This document shows positions 45,483-55,096 of a stretch of DNA of 64,000 nucleotides, piece after piece (position 1 is the first letter of the stretch; every line of letters begins with the position of its first letter). A program made the position numbers and the translations under genes. Under the pieces are notes generated by a model. It ran no database searches, was not told the origin of the DNA, and saw nothing but the letters and a program-made list of their open reading frames with translations. The stretch comes from Oleiphilus sp. (GTDB lineage Bacteria > Pseudomonadota > Gammaproteobacteria > Pseudomonadales > Oleiphilaceae): NCBI GenBank assembly GCA_006212045.1, contig PZPK01000008.1:1-64000 (forward strand), in the 5' to 3' direction.

Positions 45483-46685
45483 CTAAATGGCTATGGGCCT
45501 GACTTGCCATTCTCCATCGAGCTCAACCAGCTCCATGCCACAATTATGATTGCCCGTGTCTGCTTCACTGAGCCTTTGCACAACACGCCGGTTTTTTCTT
45601 AAGTCTTTAATTACGTTCAGCAGCGTCTGGTTATCGCCCGCAGGTGCAACAACATCCTGCAGATGGTCACGCCCCTGCCCGGATGAGATTCGGACCAGAT
45701 TTTTAAGATCGGCACTAAAACCGGTAGCCGGACGTGGCTGACCGAAATCCTTGCCGATGTCATCGTAACGACCACCTTTCGCCAAGGCATCACCCACACC
45801 GGGTGTATAGGCTGCAAACATAACGCCGGTATGATAGTCATAGCCGCGCAACTCACAAAAATCAAAGCCTATTTCGACCCCTGGAAATCGTTTTTTAATC
45901 GCAGACAAATCGCTCGCAAGCTCATCAATGGCACTCATGACTCCGCTGACATTCTGCGCATTCAGCTGTTTGACACTCTCTCGAATTCTGTCCAGTGCTT
46001 CGGCACCACCACTCAGGCCGGCGATGTCCCGAATGATGTTTATGACATCATTTCCCTGCTTCACATTGGCCGCCAGTGCATCCAATTCCGGAATGGATTT
46101 ACGACTCAGAGCATCGAAGAGTCTTGCCTCATCCGCCACTTTCAGGCCCGAGGATTCGATCAATCCGCGATAAATGCCTACATGGGCCAGATCAATATGA
46201 ATATTTTCTATGCCGGCAATCGCAAGGGTTTCCAGCATCAGGGAGATAATTTCCAGATCGGCCGCCTGATCACTCTCGCCAAACAGTTCACAGCCGATCT
46301 GCATGGGACTGCGACTGGCCATCATGTGTGCCGGTCGTGTGTGCAGCACGGTATCGGCATAGCAAAGTCTTGAGACGCCTCTGTTCTTCAGCAAATGTGC
46401 GTCAATCCGGGCTGCTTGCGGTGTAATGTCTGCGCGCACGCCCATCATACGCCCGGTCAGCTGATCGGTCAGTTTGAAAGTCTGAAGATCGAGATTATTG
46501 CCGGTGCCGGTCAACAGTGAGTCCAGATACTCGATAAGTGGCGGAGTCACCAGGTCATAGCCATAGCTTGAAAAATTATCAAGAATAGCACGGCGCATAG
46601 ACTCTGCCGTCCAAGCCTCGGGCGGCAGCAACTCATCTACACCATCCGGTAATAACCAGCGATTATTCAAACTCATCGAACTCAC
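45483..46685 (-). CDS. hisZ: ATP phosphoribosyltransferase regulatory subunit
   Basis: HisRS-like 'WLLPDGVDELLPPEAW..'; conserved position upstream of purA. Confidence 0.93.
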   Translation of the reverse strand: MSSMSLNNRWLLPDGVDELLPPEAWTAESMRRAILDNFSSYGYDLVTPPLIEYLDSLLTGTGNNLDLQTFKLTDQLTGRMMGVRADITPQAARIDAHLLKNRGVSRLCYADTVLHTRPAHMMASRSPMQIGCELFGESDQAADLEIISLMLETLAIAGIENIHIDLAHVGIYRGLIESSGLKVADEARLFDALSRKSIPELDALAANVKQGNDVINIIRDIAGLSGGAEALDRIRESVKQLNAQNVSGVMSAIDELASDLSAIKKRFPGVEIGFDFCELRGYDYHTGVMFAAYTPGVGDALAKGGRYDDIGKDFGQPRPATGFSADLKNLVRISSGQGRDHLQDVVAPAGDNQTLLNVIKDLRKNRRVVQRLSEADTGNHNCGMELVELDGEWQVRPIAI

Positions 46686-46753
46686 TTTCCTTTATTCATT
46701 CATCCGGCACTGGGCCGGGAATACGGATATATAACCAATATCATTAGCCTGCA

Positions 46754-46939
46754 CTAGCGCACCAGATACAGACCTGCGGCCCCGGCCAGCATACTGATTA
46801 ACCCCAACACTCGCATCGAGCCGCTGTCCATTTCCGACAGACGTCTAACCGCATCTTTCCAGCGATTGGGATATAAAAAGGGCAGCATACCCTCAACGAT
46901 CAACATCAAACACAGGGCGGTTAGTAAGTCTTGCCACAT
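46754..46939 (-). CDS. DUF2065 family small membrane protein (YjeT-like)
   Basis: 'MWQDLLTALCLMLIVEGMLPFLYPNRWKDAVRRLSEM' between hflC and hisZ. Confidence 0.88.
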   Translation of the reverse strand: MWQDLLTALCLMLIVEGMLPFLYPNRWKDAVRRLSEMDSGSMRVLGLISMLAGAAGLYLVR

Positions 46940-47079
46940 GGCGTCACTCGTTGATTGTCCATGGTTGCCGGAAAGCCCTGTCTTGCCTTGCCCGTTTCGG
47001 AGCCCGAGCCAAAAAGAACGCGATTTTACCCCTTTATGGAGCACAAAAAAACAGCTCTTGCCAAGACACTTGCCTGCGG

Positions 47080-47115
47080 CACAAAAAAAGCGCCTCTACG
47101 TAAGCAGAGGCGCTT
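47080..47115 (-). terminator. rho-independent terminator downstream of hflC
   Basis: minus strand aagcgcctctgc..agaggcgcttttttt; 10-bp stem. Confidence 0.85.
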
Positions 47116-47134
47116 GATTAACCGACAGTATCGA

Positions 47135-48007
47135 CTACTTGCCGCTTCGACTCTTCATGTACTTAAAGAAGTCGCTGTCCGGCTTCAGCAACAAGATGTC
47201 TTCTTGCCCCGAAAACGTTTCCGTGTAGGCCTTCAGGCTGCGCGTGAAGGCATAAAACTCACGATCCCGGTTGTAGGCTTCAGCATAGGTTCTGGCCGCA
47301 ATCGCATCACCCGCACCACGAATCTGCTCGGACTCCCGGTAGGCTTCCGCCTCAATGATGGTTTTCTGGCGATCTGCATCTGCCCGAATCCCTTCTGCCA
47401 ATTCCTTACCTTGCGAACGCGTTTCACGCGCTTCACGTTCCCGCTCGGTCGACATTCTGCGGTAGACGTTCTTACTGAGATCTTCAGGAAGGTCGATCCC
47501 TTTTACCCGAACATCCAGCACCTCGATACCAAATTCCCGAATCGTTTGCTGGTTGAGTTTCTGGGTAATTTCCGCCATCAGTTGATCACGTTCGCCAGAC
47601 ACGACTTCGGTCAGACTTCGTGCTGCAAACTCATCACGCAGCCCTTTATTGGTCGAGTTTGAAAGCAAGGTCGTTGCCTGCCAGCGATTACCGGCTGTCG
47701 CCTTGTAGAACGACTTCACGTCAACAATTTTCCACTTGATAAACGAATCCACGATGACAAATTTCTTGCCGACCGTAAGAAAACGTTCAGGCTTGGAATC
47801 CAGCGTCAGAATCCGTGCATCAAACTTGCGGATGTTCTGCACAAACGGCAGCTTGAAATGGATGCCCGGTTCGATATCGGTTTCGACAATTTCACCGAAC
47901 TGCAACTTGATAGCAACCTCTGTTTCATCTACCAGATACAGCGAGGACGATACCAGCGCCAATCCGACCAACAGAACAATGACTGCAATTAAACCTGATT
48001 TATTCAT
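47135..48007 (-). CDS. hflC: protease modulator HflC
   Basis: SPFH protein, 'LVSSSLYLVDETEVAIKLQFGEIV'. Confidence 0.95.
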   Translation of the reverse strand: MNKSGLIAVIVLLVGLALVSSSLYLVDETEVAIKLQFGEIVETDIEPGIHFKLPFVQNIRKFDARILTLDSKPERFLTVGKKFVIVDSFIKWKIVDVKSFYKATAGNRWQATTLLSNSTNKGLRDEFAARSLTEVVSGERDQLMAEITQKLNQQTIREFGIEVLDVRVKGIDLPEDLSKNVYRRMSTEREREARETRSQGKELAEGIRADADRQKTIIEAEAYRESEQIRGAGDAIAARTYAEAYNRDREFYAFTRSLKAYTETFSGQEDILLLKPDSDFFKYMKSRSGK

Positions 48008-49162
48008 TTATCTGCTCTCCCTGGATGAACGCGTATTATTTCGGGATCTGAGCTCCTCAATGACCTGATCGGCGATGTCCGAAACATCATGCGAGCCGGT
48101 CATTCCGGTCTCGGCAGCGGGACGCCGTTTGGTTAACTGATCCAGCGGCAAATACATCATGTTATTGCCACCCTCAACATCAACCAGTACCTTGCTGCTG
48201 TTGCCGTAGACGGAGGAGATCGCATCGATATAGAGTCGCTCACGCGTGACTTCCGGTGCCTTTTCATACTCTACGAGTAGTTTCTTGAAGCGGTCTGCTT
48301 CACCCTGGGCCCGTGCGATCACCTGTTCCTTGTAGGCATTGGCTTCTTCGAGCATCCGCTGGGCACGACCACGTGCTTCAGGGACAACCGTATTGGCATA
48401 GGCTTCCGCCTCGTTGACGAAACGCTCCTTATCCAGATTGGCTTTCTGAACATCGTCAAAGGCTGCCTGAACCGCCGCAGGTGCTCTGGCTTCTTTCACG
48501 TTCACGATACTGACATTGATACCGGTACGATAGGAATTCATGTAGTCCTGCAGACGCGTGCGTACATCGTTTGCAAGAATAGGTCGTCCGTCGGTCATGA
48601 TCGGGTTCAGATCGGTACTGCCCACTTCGTGTCGCAGTGCAGACTCGGCTGCATGCCGCAGGGTACGTTCCGGATCTTCGATTCTAAGGGCAAATGATAC
48701 CGGGTCTGTCACGGTGTACTGAACGTTCAGTTCCACCTCAACCACGTTCTCATCCTGCGTCAGCATTTCCTGCTTGAGCTCGGCATTTCGAACGTTGGTT
48801 GTATTGACCGGTATCACTTTCTCTACCAGAGGAATGACAAATCTCAAACCGGGCTCAAGGGTACGATTATACTTACCCAGCTGGAGTACAACCCCGCGTT
48901 CCTGTTCATCAATGGTGTAGAACGATTTAAACGCCAGAAATACGACCAGCAGCAAGGCCAGGATGCCGAAAATTCCGCCAAAGCCCTGCCCGCTATTACC
49001 GCCTGAATTTCCACCACCTGAACCGGAACCAAACAAACCATTCAATTTGTTGATTAACTGCTTTAGCGCTTCATCCAGATCCGGAGGCCCCTGGTTCCCG
49101 CGATTGTTATTGCCCCAAGGGTCTTTGCCGTTTTGATTTCCACCCGGCTCATTCCAGGCCAT
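48008..49162 (-). CDS. hflK: FtsH protease activity modulator HflK
   Basis: 'MAWNEPGGNQNGKDPWGNN...GPPDLDEALKQLINKLNGLFG'. Confidence 0.96.
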   Translation of the reverse strand: MAWNEPGGNQNGKDPWGNNNRGNQGPPDLDEALKQLINKLNGLFGSGSGGGNSGGNSGQGFGGIFGILALLLVVFLAFKSFYTIDEQERGVVLQLGKYNRTLEPGLRFVIPLVEKVIPVNTTNVRNAELKQEMLTQDENVVEVELNVQYTVTDPVSFALRIEDPERTLRHAAESALRHEVGSTDLNPIMTDGRPILANDVRTRLQDYMNSYRTGINVSIVNVKEARAPAAVQAAFDDVQKANLDKERFVNEAEAYANTVVPEARGRAQRMLEEANAYKEQVIARAQGEADRFKKLLVEYEKAPEVTRERLYIDAISSVYGNSSKVLVDVEGGNNMMYLPLDQLTKRRPAAETGMTGSHDVSDIADQVIEELRSRNNTRSSRESR

Positions 49163-49398
49163 AGATTACCCCATTTGTCTTAATGTTTTTTGGATCGGCT
49201 TTGAAGCCTCGTGAAGTGCTGAGCTGGCCAGAAATATTTTCTCGCCCTTAACCCTCATCTTAATGATGGCAAGACGCCCGATTTCAAGGCCCACATATTA
49301 TTGTTGTTATTTAACTTCGGCAAGGGAATTCCGGAAAAAGAACCCGGCACTCTTAATATCAACCGGTTTTGTAACCCGCAGCGAGGACCATCGCTGGA

Positions 49399-50442
49399 TC
49401 AGGCGGAAATATATTTCGCTACCTCAGCCAAGCCCTTCTCGTAGTTTATGCAGGGTTTGTAGGACAGCACGACCCGGGTTTTGGACATATCAATCTGATG
49501 CTTCGAACCAACCAGATTAAGGGCTTCGCGAGTGAGAGGGGGTCTCGCAGAGACGCTCAACAAACGATAACTGCGTTCCATGGCAAGCGCCAGCGTATTC
49601 GCCAATAGCCGCGGAACAGATGCTGGCTTGGGGGCGTCACACAACTTGGCCATATCCGTCATGTAGCGCTTCCAGGTCACCTGCTCTTCATCGGCCGCAT
49701 TGAAGATCTGGCCTGCCAGCCCTTGTCCCCGGGCTGTCCTGACCAGGACTTCGACGACATTCTCAACATGTACCAGTCCAGCATTGAAATCCCCGCCACC
49801 AACCAGTGCCGGCACGCCTCTTTTAAGCTCGGCACAGAGATCTTCAACCCAGGGTTTGGAGCCTGCACCATAGACGTTTGCTGGCCGCACAATGCGTATA
49901 TCCATACCCTGCTGAAGGTAGCGCTGTGCAAGTTTTTCCTGAGCCTGTTTGCTTTCGCTGTAGGGGCCGAAAGTCTGGCCCGGCGCCAAGCCTTCGTGAC
50001 AGATACCCTGCCCGATCTGCTCCCCATACACCACGATGCTGGAGGCCAGTACACACACCGGGTTCTGTGCTGCAGCTATTGCAGCATCAAACATATGCCC
50101 GGTCCCTGTTACCGTCACCAGTTTATGCTGTTCAGCCCGTCCCCAGTCGACCACCATCGCCGCCAAATGAAATATTGTCTTTGCGTGTTGAACGGCCGCC
50201 AGAACATCCGCATATTCAGCCACACTACCCTGCACCCACTGCAAGCGCTCTTTTTCTGCAAGCGATTCCGGACAGGCAATAATATCCAGAGCAATCACCT
50301 GCACGCCTTCATCAAGCAAGCGATTGAGAAGCCTTCGACCGATAAAACCGGCAGCACCGGTAATCAACACCGGTTCTTTTAACTTGCCAAGACGCGCTTT
50401 TCGGTAGGAAAGATCTGCAGGATAGGAATGATGAGTCGACAT
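49399..50442 (-). CDS. NAD-dependent epimerase/dehydratase (3-beta-HSD-like)
   Basis: 'PVLITGAAGFIGRRLLNRLLDEG', 'YSESKQAQEKLAQ'. Confidence 0.9.
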   Translation of the reverse strand: MSTHHSYPADLSYRKARLGKLKEPVLITGAAGFIGRRLLNRLLDEGVQVIALDIIACPESLAEKERLQWVQGSVAEYADVLAAVQHAKTIFHLAAMVVDWGRAEQHKLVTVTGTGHMFDAAIAAAQNPVCVLASSIVVYGEQIGQGICHEGLAPGQTFGPYSESKQAQEKLAQRYLQQGMDIRIVRPANVYGAGSKPWVEDLCAELKRGVPALVGGGDFNAGLVHVENVVEVLVRTARGQGLAGQIFNAADEEQVTWKRYMTDMAKLCDAPKPASVPRLLANTLALAMERSYRLLSVSARPPLTREALNLVGSKHQIDMSKTRVVLSYKPCINYEKGLAEVAKYISA

Positions 50443-50502
50443 AAATTTGTAGTTAAAGTCCTGGTGGGTATTCAGAGTCTTAATTTGAACTTTAGCGCAG
50501 CA

Positions 50503-51336
50503 CTAGGGCTTTGCCAGTTTTCTGTCCTGCTGTTTCTGACGCCCGAGACGCCCCAGATAATCCGCCATCACAAAGGTCATTGCAGGAACAGTATTCCCGA
50601 GTTTCGACAACCAGCCCCGCACATGGGGAATCGTAATCTCCAGCTCCTTTTTGGCCAAGGCCTTGCTGAACAGAACATCGGCAACCTCTTCAACCCGCAG
50701 CGTTCTGCCTCCCGAAAAGGTCAATGCGGCTTCTTCATAATCTTCCTGCAGGGTCAGCATCGGCGTTTCAATGGCATCAGGGCAGATGACTGACACAGCC
50801 ACGCCAAGTGGCTTCAATTCCTGTGCCAGTGACAAGGAAAACCCCCTCACCGCAAACTTTGATGCACTGTATAGACCGATACCCGGAATAGGCGCAATTC
50901 CCGCAAGCGACGCAATATTGACGATGTGCCCGGAACCCTGTTGCACCATCGTCTCGGCGGCGTGCTTGCTGCCGTACATCAACCCTTTGACATTGATATC
51001 AATATGCCGATCAATCTGATCGAAAGCGGTTTCTGCCAGATAACCCGGTAAGAGATAACCAGCGACATTACACATCACATCAACACGCTGCCATTTTTCG
51101 AGCACGGCCTGCCATACTGAACGCCACTGGCTTTGCCGGGTGATATCAAGCTTGCGTATCCAGACCTGTGCGCTATCCCAGGCGTCTTCCTGCTGGCAGG
51201 CCTGCAAGGCGGAATAATTGATATCCGTGGCAACTACCTTATAACCCTGCTCCGCGAATCGCCCGGTCAGATGTCTTCCCAGACCACTGGCACTGCCGGT
51301 GATAAACACCACCTGTTGATTGACGGATACTGTCAT
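50503..51336 (-). CDS. SDR family oxidoreductase
   Basis: 'VVFITGSASGLGRHL', 'YSASKFAVRGFSLSLA'; start ATG 51336 overlaps MBL gene stop. Confidence 0.9.
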   Translation of the reverse strand: MTVSVNQQVVFITGSASGLGRHLTGRFAEQGYKVVATDINYSALQACQQEDAWDSAQVWIRKLDITRQSQWRSVWQAVLEKWQRVDVMCNVAGYLLPGYLAETAFDQIDRHIDINVKGLMYGSKHAAETMVQQGSGHIVNIASLAGIAPIPGIGLYSASKFAVRGFSLSLAQELKPLGVAVSVICPDAIETPMLTLQEDYEEAALTFSGGRTLRVEEVADVLFSKALAKKELEITIPHVRGWLSKLGNTVPAMTFVMADYLGRLGRQKQQDRKLAKP

Positions 51337-52457
51337 ATTGCACCCTCCGCACCCTGTACCGAGCCAAAACAAAGCTCTCCGAAGGCATAGGTGGGCTTCA
51401 AGCCCGGAAAACCCCAGTACGCCGTAAGTTCGGACGAAGGCACGAAATTACAGAATGCAGGATTATCCGGTCGGGGGCCGGCGATCGTTTTTTCGACGAC
51501 CATTGAGATGTATTGGTCCAGTGAATTCTCCAGTGTATTGCCATTAAGTATCACTTCCATCCCGGTGGCTTTGGCATACTCACGAACGCCCGGTATTTCT
51601 GAATGCTCCGGCGCATAACTGTCGGCCGAGACGCCGTTTTCGCTGGTCACCAGAATACCCTCATCTGTGTAAGCGACCAAAGAATGATTGCCTTCGGTAT
51701 GACCCGGCGTTCTGACCAGCGCTAGGCCCTTGGCCAAACGTACGCTATGATCCAGCAATAACAAACGCTGCTCTGGCACACCTTTGATGCCATCAGGGCA
51801 ATACCAGTCCTGCTGTTGCGGTAGCAAGGCCGTGGTGGAGTCCCACTCCTGCTTCATCACTATCATCTTTGCATTCGGAAAATAACCCGGGGTCTTGCCA
51901 TCGCCCAGCCACTTCCTGATATCCTGGGTATGCAGGTGATCGTATGAAATATAGTCAACCTCTTCCGGAGCAATTCCGATCTTTTCCAATGCCTGCTCAA
52001 CGGTATGCTCTACCGGTGCCAGAAAAGAGCTGACCAATGGCGAGAAAACGCCATATTTCTCAAGCATACGCTTGAAAAAAGGGGTTTCACTATTGGCCTC
52101 AAAATCGGAAGGCGAAAACAGCAAGGTTTTGACACGGCCTTCGGAGCGGTATTGCACGACAAACACGCGGTTAAGAATATGCATGAACGGCGATTTCACC
52201 TTGTTCGCATTCAACAGCCCGTAGCGCGTCGGATACGGCGCCCGTATCAGGTTGATGCTGTGGTAATACAGTACTTTCTCGTCGTCATGCAGGATCTCCT
52301 CTCGAAGCTTCTGTGCAGCAGCTCTGGCCTGCTCAAGCCGATTACGTGGCAAGGAATGGTGGCGAGCCATATCAAGTGTCTTCAGGGGCTCCATGCCATT
52401 CTGTCGAAGGGTTTCTTCACTTGAGGCCTGGTAAGGAATATGGGCGCGACTGTTCAT
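51333..52457 (-). CDS. MBL-fold-like protein with HxHxxD variant motif
   Basis: 'YISYDHLHTQDIRKWLGD', 'LVRTPGHTEGNHSLV'; ATG 52457 preferred. Confidence 0.8.
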   Translation of the reverse strand: MNSRAHIPYQASSEETLRQNGMEPLKTLDMARHHSLPRNRLEQARAAAQKLREEILHDDEKVLYYHSINLIRAPYPTRYGLLNANKVKSPFMHILNRVFVVQYRSEGRVKTLLFSPSDFEANSETPFFKRMLEKYGVFSPLVSSFLAPVEHTVEQALEKIGIAPEEVDYISYDHLHTQDIRKWLGDGKTPGYFPNAKMIVMKQEWDSTTALLPQQQDWYCPDGIKGVPEQRLLLLDHSVRLAKGLALVRTPGHTEGNHSLVAYTDEGILVTSENGVSADSYAPEHSEIPGVREYAKATGMEVILNGNTLENSLDQYISMVVEKTIAGPRPDNPAFCNFVPSSELTAYWGFPGLKPTYAFGELCFGSVQGAEGAI

Positions 52458-52510
52458 GATGCAACTCTCAATGGATTGATGACGGACTGATTCTCGGAAC
52501 ACCAGTTAAT

Positions 52511-52524
52511 TGAACCACCGTTCA
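52511..52524. promoter_or_regulatory. candidate TetR-type operator
   Basis: TGAAC-CACC-GTTCA upstream of MBL-SDR-epimerase genes. Confidence 0.45.
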
Positions 52525-52563
52525 TTTATGAAAACAAGCACCCCGCAAATCTGGATCACGAAA

Positions 52564-53250
52564 TCAGATCAGTTTCTCGAGAATCAGGTCAATCTGACGC
52601 CGGATATCCACGATTGATGCAGCTGAAGGTAAACGTTTCACCAATTCACGGTCTGGCGCCTCATTATCGCCAAGCGCAATGTATGGCCATGCCGTGGACT
52701 GGCTCATCAGAATCAGCCCATGCACACTGTTCACAAATAACAGAAACAGTTCATCGACCATGCGCTTTTCCAGCTGACCGCGCTTTTCAAGCAGAGCTCG
52801 CTCATATTGCTTTCTGAAAATGGCAATCGCCCTGAGTGCCGATGCCAGCTCTTCCTGGGCGAGCGGTTCGTTTCGGGTATCCAGATAATGCGCGAACACT
52901 TTGGGTGGACTGGTAACCAGCTTGTAAAGCTCTAGATGTTCAACCGCAAATTGGTAGTAAGCGTCCAACATGCCGCGAAACCTGTTCAGCTCATCGCCAT
53001 CTGAGGCATCTCTATCCGCCAAGCTGTCCGCTATCCGCTGATAGACGCCATCAAAATAATGGATTTCAAGCCGCAAAAACAAATCGTCTTTGCCCGGAAA
53101 AAAATGATACAGCTTGCCGACAGACATATCGGCCGCCTGTGCCAGGCGCTTCATGGTCATATTCTCGAAGCCATGTACCTTGATTAATTGGATGGCACGA
53201 TCAATGATCAGGGGCAATACGGTATCGGGGTCTGGTTTGGGTCTTGCCAT
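52564..53250 (-). CDS. TetR/AcrR family transcriptional regulator
   Basis: N-terminal HTH 'IIDRAIQLIKVHGFENMTMKRLAQAADMSVGKLYHFFPGKDDLFLRL'; ATG 53250 preferred. Confidence 0.92.
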   Translation of the reverse strand: MARPKPDPDTVLPLIIDRAIQLIKVHGFENMTMKRLAQAADMSVGKLYHFFPGKDDLFLRLEIHYFDGVYQRIADSLADRDASDGDELNRFRGMLDAYYQFAVEHLELYKLVTSPPKVFAHYLDTRNEPLAQEELASALRAIAIFRKQYERALLEKRGQLEKRMVDELFLLFVNSVHGLILMSQSTAWPYIALGDNEAPDRELVKRLPSAASIVDIRRQIDLILEKLI

Positions 53251-53269
53251 GTCACTGCATTTCCATAAG

Positions 53270-53306
53270 ACAAAAAACGAAAAAGCCAAGCGCTTGGCTT
53301 GGCTTC
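53270..53306 (-). terminator. rho-independent terminator containing an 18-bp perfect palindrome
   Basis: AAGCCAAGCGCTTGGCTT (53283-53300), followed on minus strand by TTTCGTTTTTTG. Confidence 0.75.
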
Positions 53307-53324
53307 TGATAGCGATGACCAGTT

Positions 53325-54938
53325 TTAGTCACTAATAACGATATCGGCAGATTCGCCCCGAATAGTATTGGTCAATCGCAAGGTAACAGTGCTGGTTGTT
53401 TTTGCGCTGATCGTGGCCGTACCGTCTCCGTTAACCGTCAGTGTCGCTGAACCCGCAGGAAGAGACCAGGAATAATCACCGGCACCGTAAGTGGTATTTG
53501 TCCAGCGCGTTGCAAATCCAAAGGTGCTGACTTCTGCCAGGCTTGCCTCTCCATTCGACAAAAACTCACCCTCAGGCCCGGTTATCTCGACCAGGCTGGC
53601 CAGCTCTTCTTCGGGTGTACCCAGCGCGGCAAATGGCAGCAAATCGGCCGCAGCATATGAAGAAGTAAGAGAATAATTATAGCCCGACGAATTGGACGTA
53701 AAGATTATTTCGTGATCGCCTATACGCGGCAGAAAAGCATATCGATACATATACTGGTTATCCAGGTCGATCCTGGCCTCAATGGCATCAATTTGTTCCT
53801 GAATCAGGTCGTCAGAGAAACTGTAAGCTCCCGCTGAAAGCGTCAGATACGTCAACGCTTCTGCATCGGTACTCAAATTTTCGTAAACAGTTCCCTGATC
53901 TTCATCACCCACCACATAATAAAACACCGGTTTCTTCAGAAAGGTGGTAGCGGTATTGTCACTTGAGGATGTGTCATAGACCAGAAAAGACTGGGAACTG
54001 ATCGCATTCGCCATCAGGTCAGCAGTCATTTCCAGAAAGGTATCAGGACCTGAGGAAAACACGGCCATCTGACTCAGTTCTACACCTTCATCCGTCGCGG
54101 TATCTACCAAATCATTGTCACCGTCAACGCTGAAGTCATAGGTATCATCAGAAAAGCGCCCGATTACCTCAACAACCGCCCGATGCAGATTACTGGACGT
54201 ACCCAGTGCACCGCTATTGAAACGGGTTTCCACCAGATCCAAAGCAGTTTCGACCGCCGCCGTGTTAGAGGTAAATCCGGAGGTGAGTTCTTCGATACTC
54301 TGACCAAAGGCCCAAACCACAAACTCCTGCTCTGCAATGATCTCGTTGGCACTTGCCTGAGCGGCCGCAACATACGCTTTTGCTTCAGTTACGAGCGCCG
54401 CGATATCGACGGAATCTGTACTGTCGCTGACATCGAACACCAGTGCAGTGCGCAGAGTCACCGGCGTGCCAATCACTTTCTGCAATATCGGGAAACTTTC
54501 CGAAGCATCGATTTCAATGCTATCTATCGTTACGACATAATCATTCGTCACTGCGTCCGTCACCGGCGCAAGATTGGAGGCACTCACAGGATTGATCAAA
54601 TATTCGCTGATGAAAGGCGCGGAGCCATCGCCCTGAAACAAGCCGTCTGCCGAAAAGCCGGAGTAGGCACTAAACGCTTCATACACCGACAAAGGCAAAT
54701 AGCTGACAGAAGATGTACCGGAGCCACTGGAACCCGAGCCACCACCGGAATCATCAGAAGAACTGTCATCCGAACTATCTTCGGAACTTCCACCGGAAGA
54801 GTCAGAAGAGCCACCGCCACCAAAATCACCATCACCATTCCCGAGACTGAAACTGTCATCCCCCCCACTGCCGCCGCAGCCAGCCAATGCCAGAGTCAAG
54901 ACACAAAACACACTCAGGATTTTGTTTCGCAAGGACAT
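53325..54938 (-). CDS. large lipoprotein with Ser/Asp/Gly-rich linker and VWA-like domain
   Basis: lipobox 'TLALAGCGGSGG', low-complexity S/D/G tract, MIDAS-like 'VFDVSDS' (DxSxS). Confidence 0.75.
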   Translation of the reverse strand: MSLRNKILSVFCVLTLALAGCGGSGGDDSFSLGNGDGDFGGGGSSDSSGGSSEDSSDDSSSDDSGGGSGSSGSGTSSVSYLPLSVYEAFSAYSGFSADGLFQGDGSAPFISEYLINPVSASNLAPVTDAVTNDYVVTIDSIEIDASESFPILQKVIGTPVTLRTALVFDVSDSTDSVDIAALVTEAKAYVAAAQASANEIIAEQEFVVWAFGQSIEELTSGFTSNTAAVETALDLVETRFNSGALGTSSNLHRAVVEVIGRFSDDTYDFSVDGDNDLVDTATDEGVELSQMAVFSSGPDTFLEMTADLMANAISSQSFLVYDTSSSDNTATTFLKKPVFYYVVGDEDQGTVYENLSTDAEALTYLTLSAGAYSFSDDLIQEQIDAIEARIDLDNQYMYRYAFLPRIGDHEIIFTSNSSGYNYSLTSSYAAADLLPFAALGTPEEELASLVEITGPEGEFLSNGEASLAEVSTFGFATRWTNTTYGAGDYSWSLPAGSATLTVNGDGTATISAKTTSTVTLRLTNTIRGESADIVISD

Positions 54939-55096
54939 ATCCCCATTCCCTTCAAAAAGTTCATTTGTTCGCAGACCGACTTATTCACCGGCGCTACGAA
55001 TACACTTATTTTGAGTATAAACCAATATCGGGAGTTAAAAAGAAATCGCTTGCGAAATGCGATGTAAGTCAATAACAGTGCGACACTTTTCTGCAC

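Noticed and set aside
54183-55067. 294-aa plus-strand ORF
   Set aside because: Antisense shadow of the low-complexity lipoprotein gene 53325-54938; no recognisable domain
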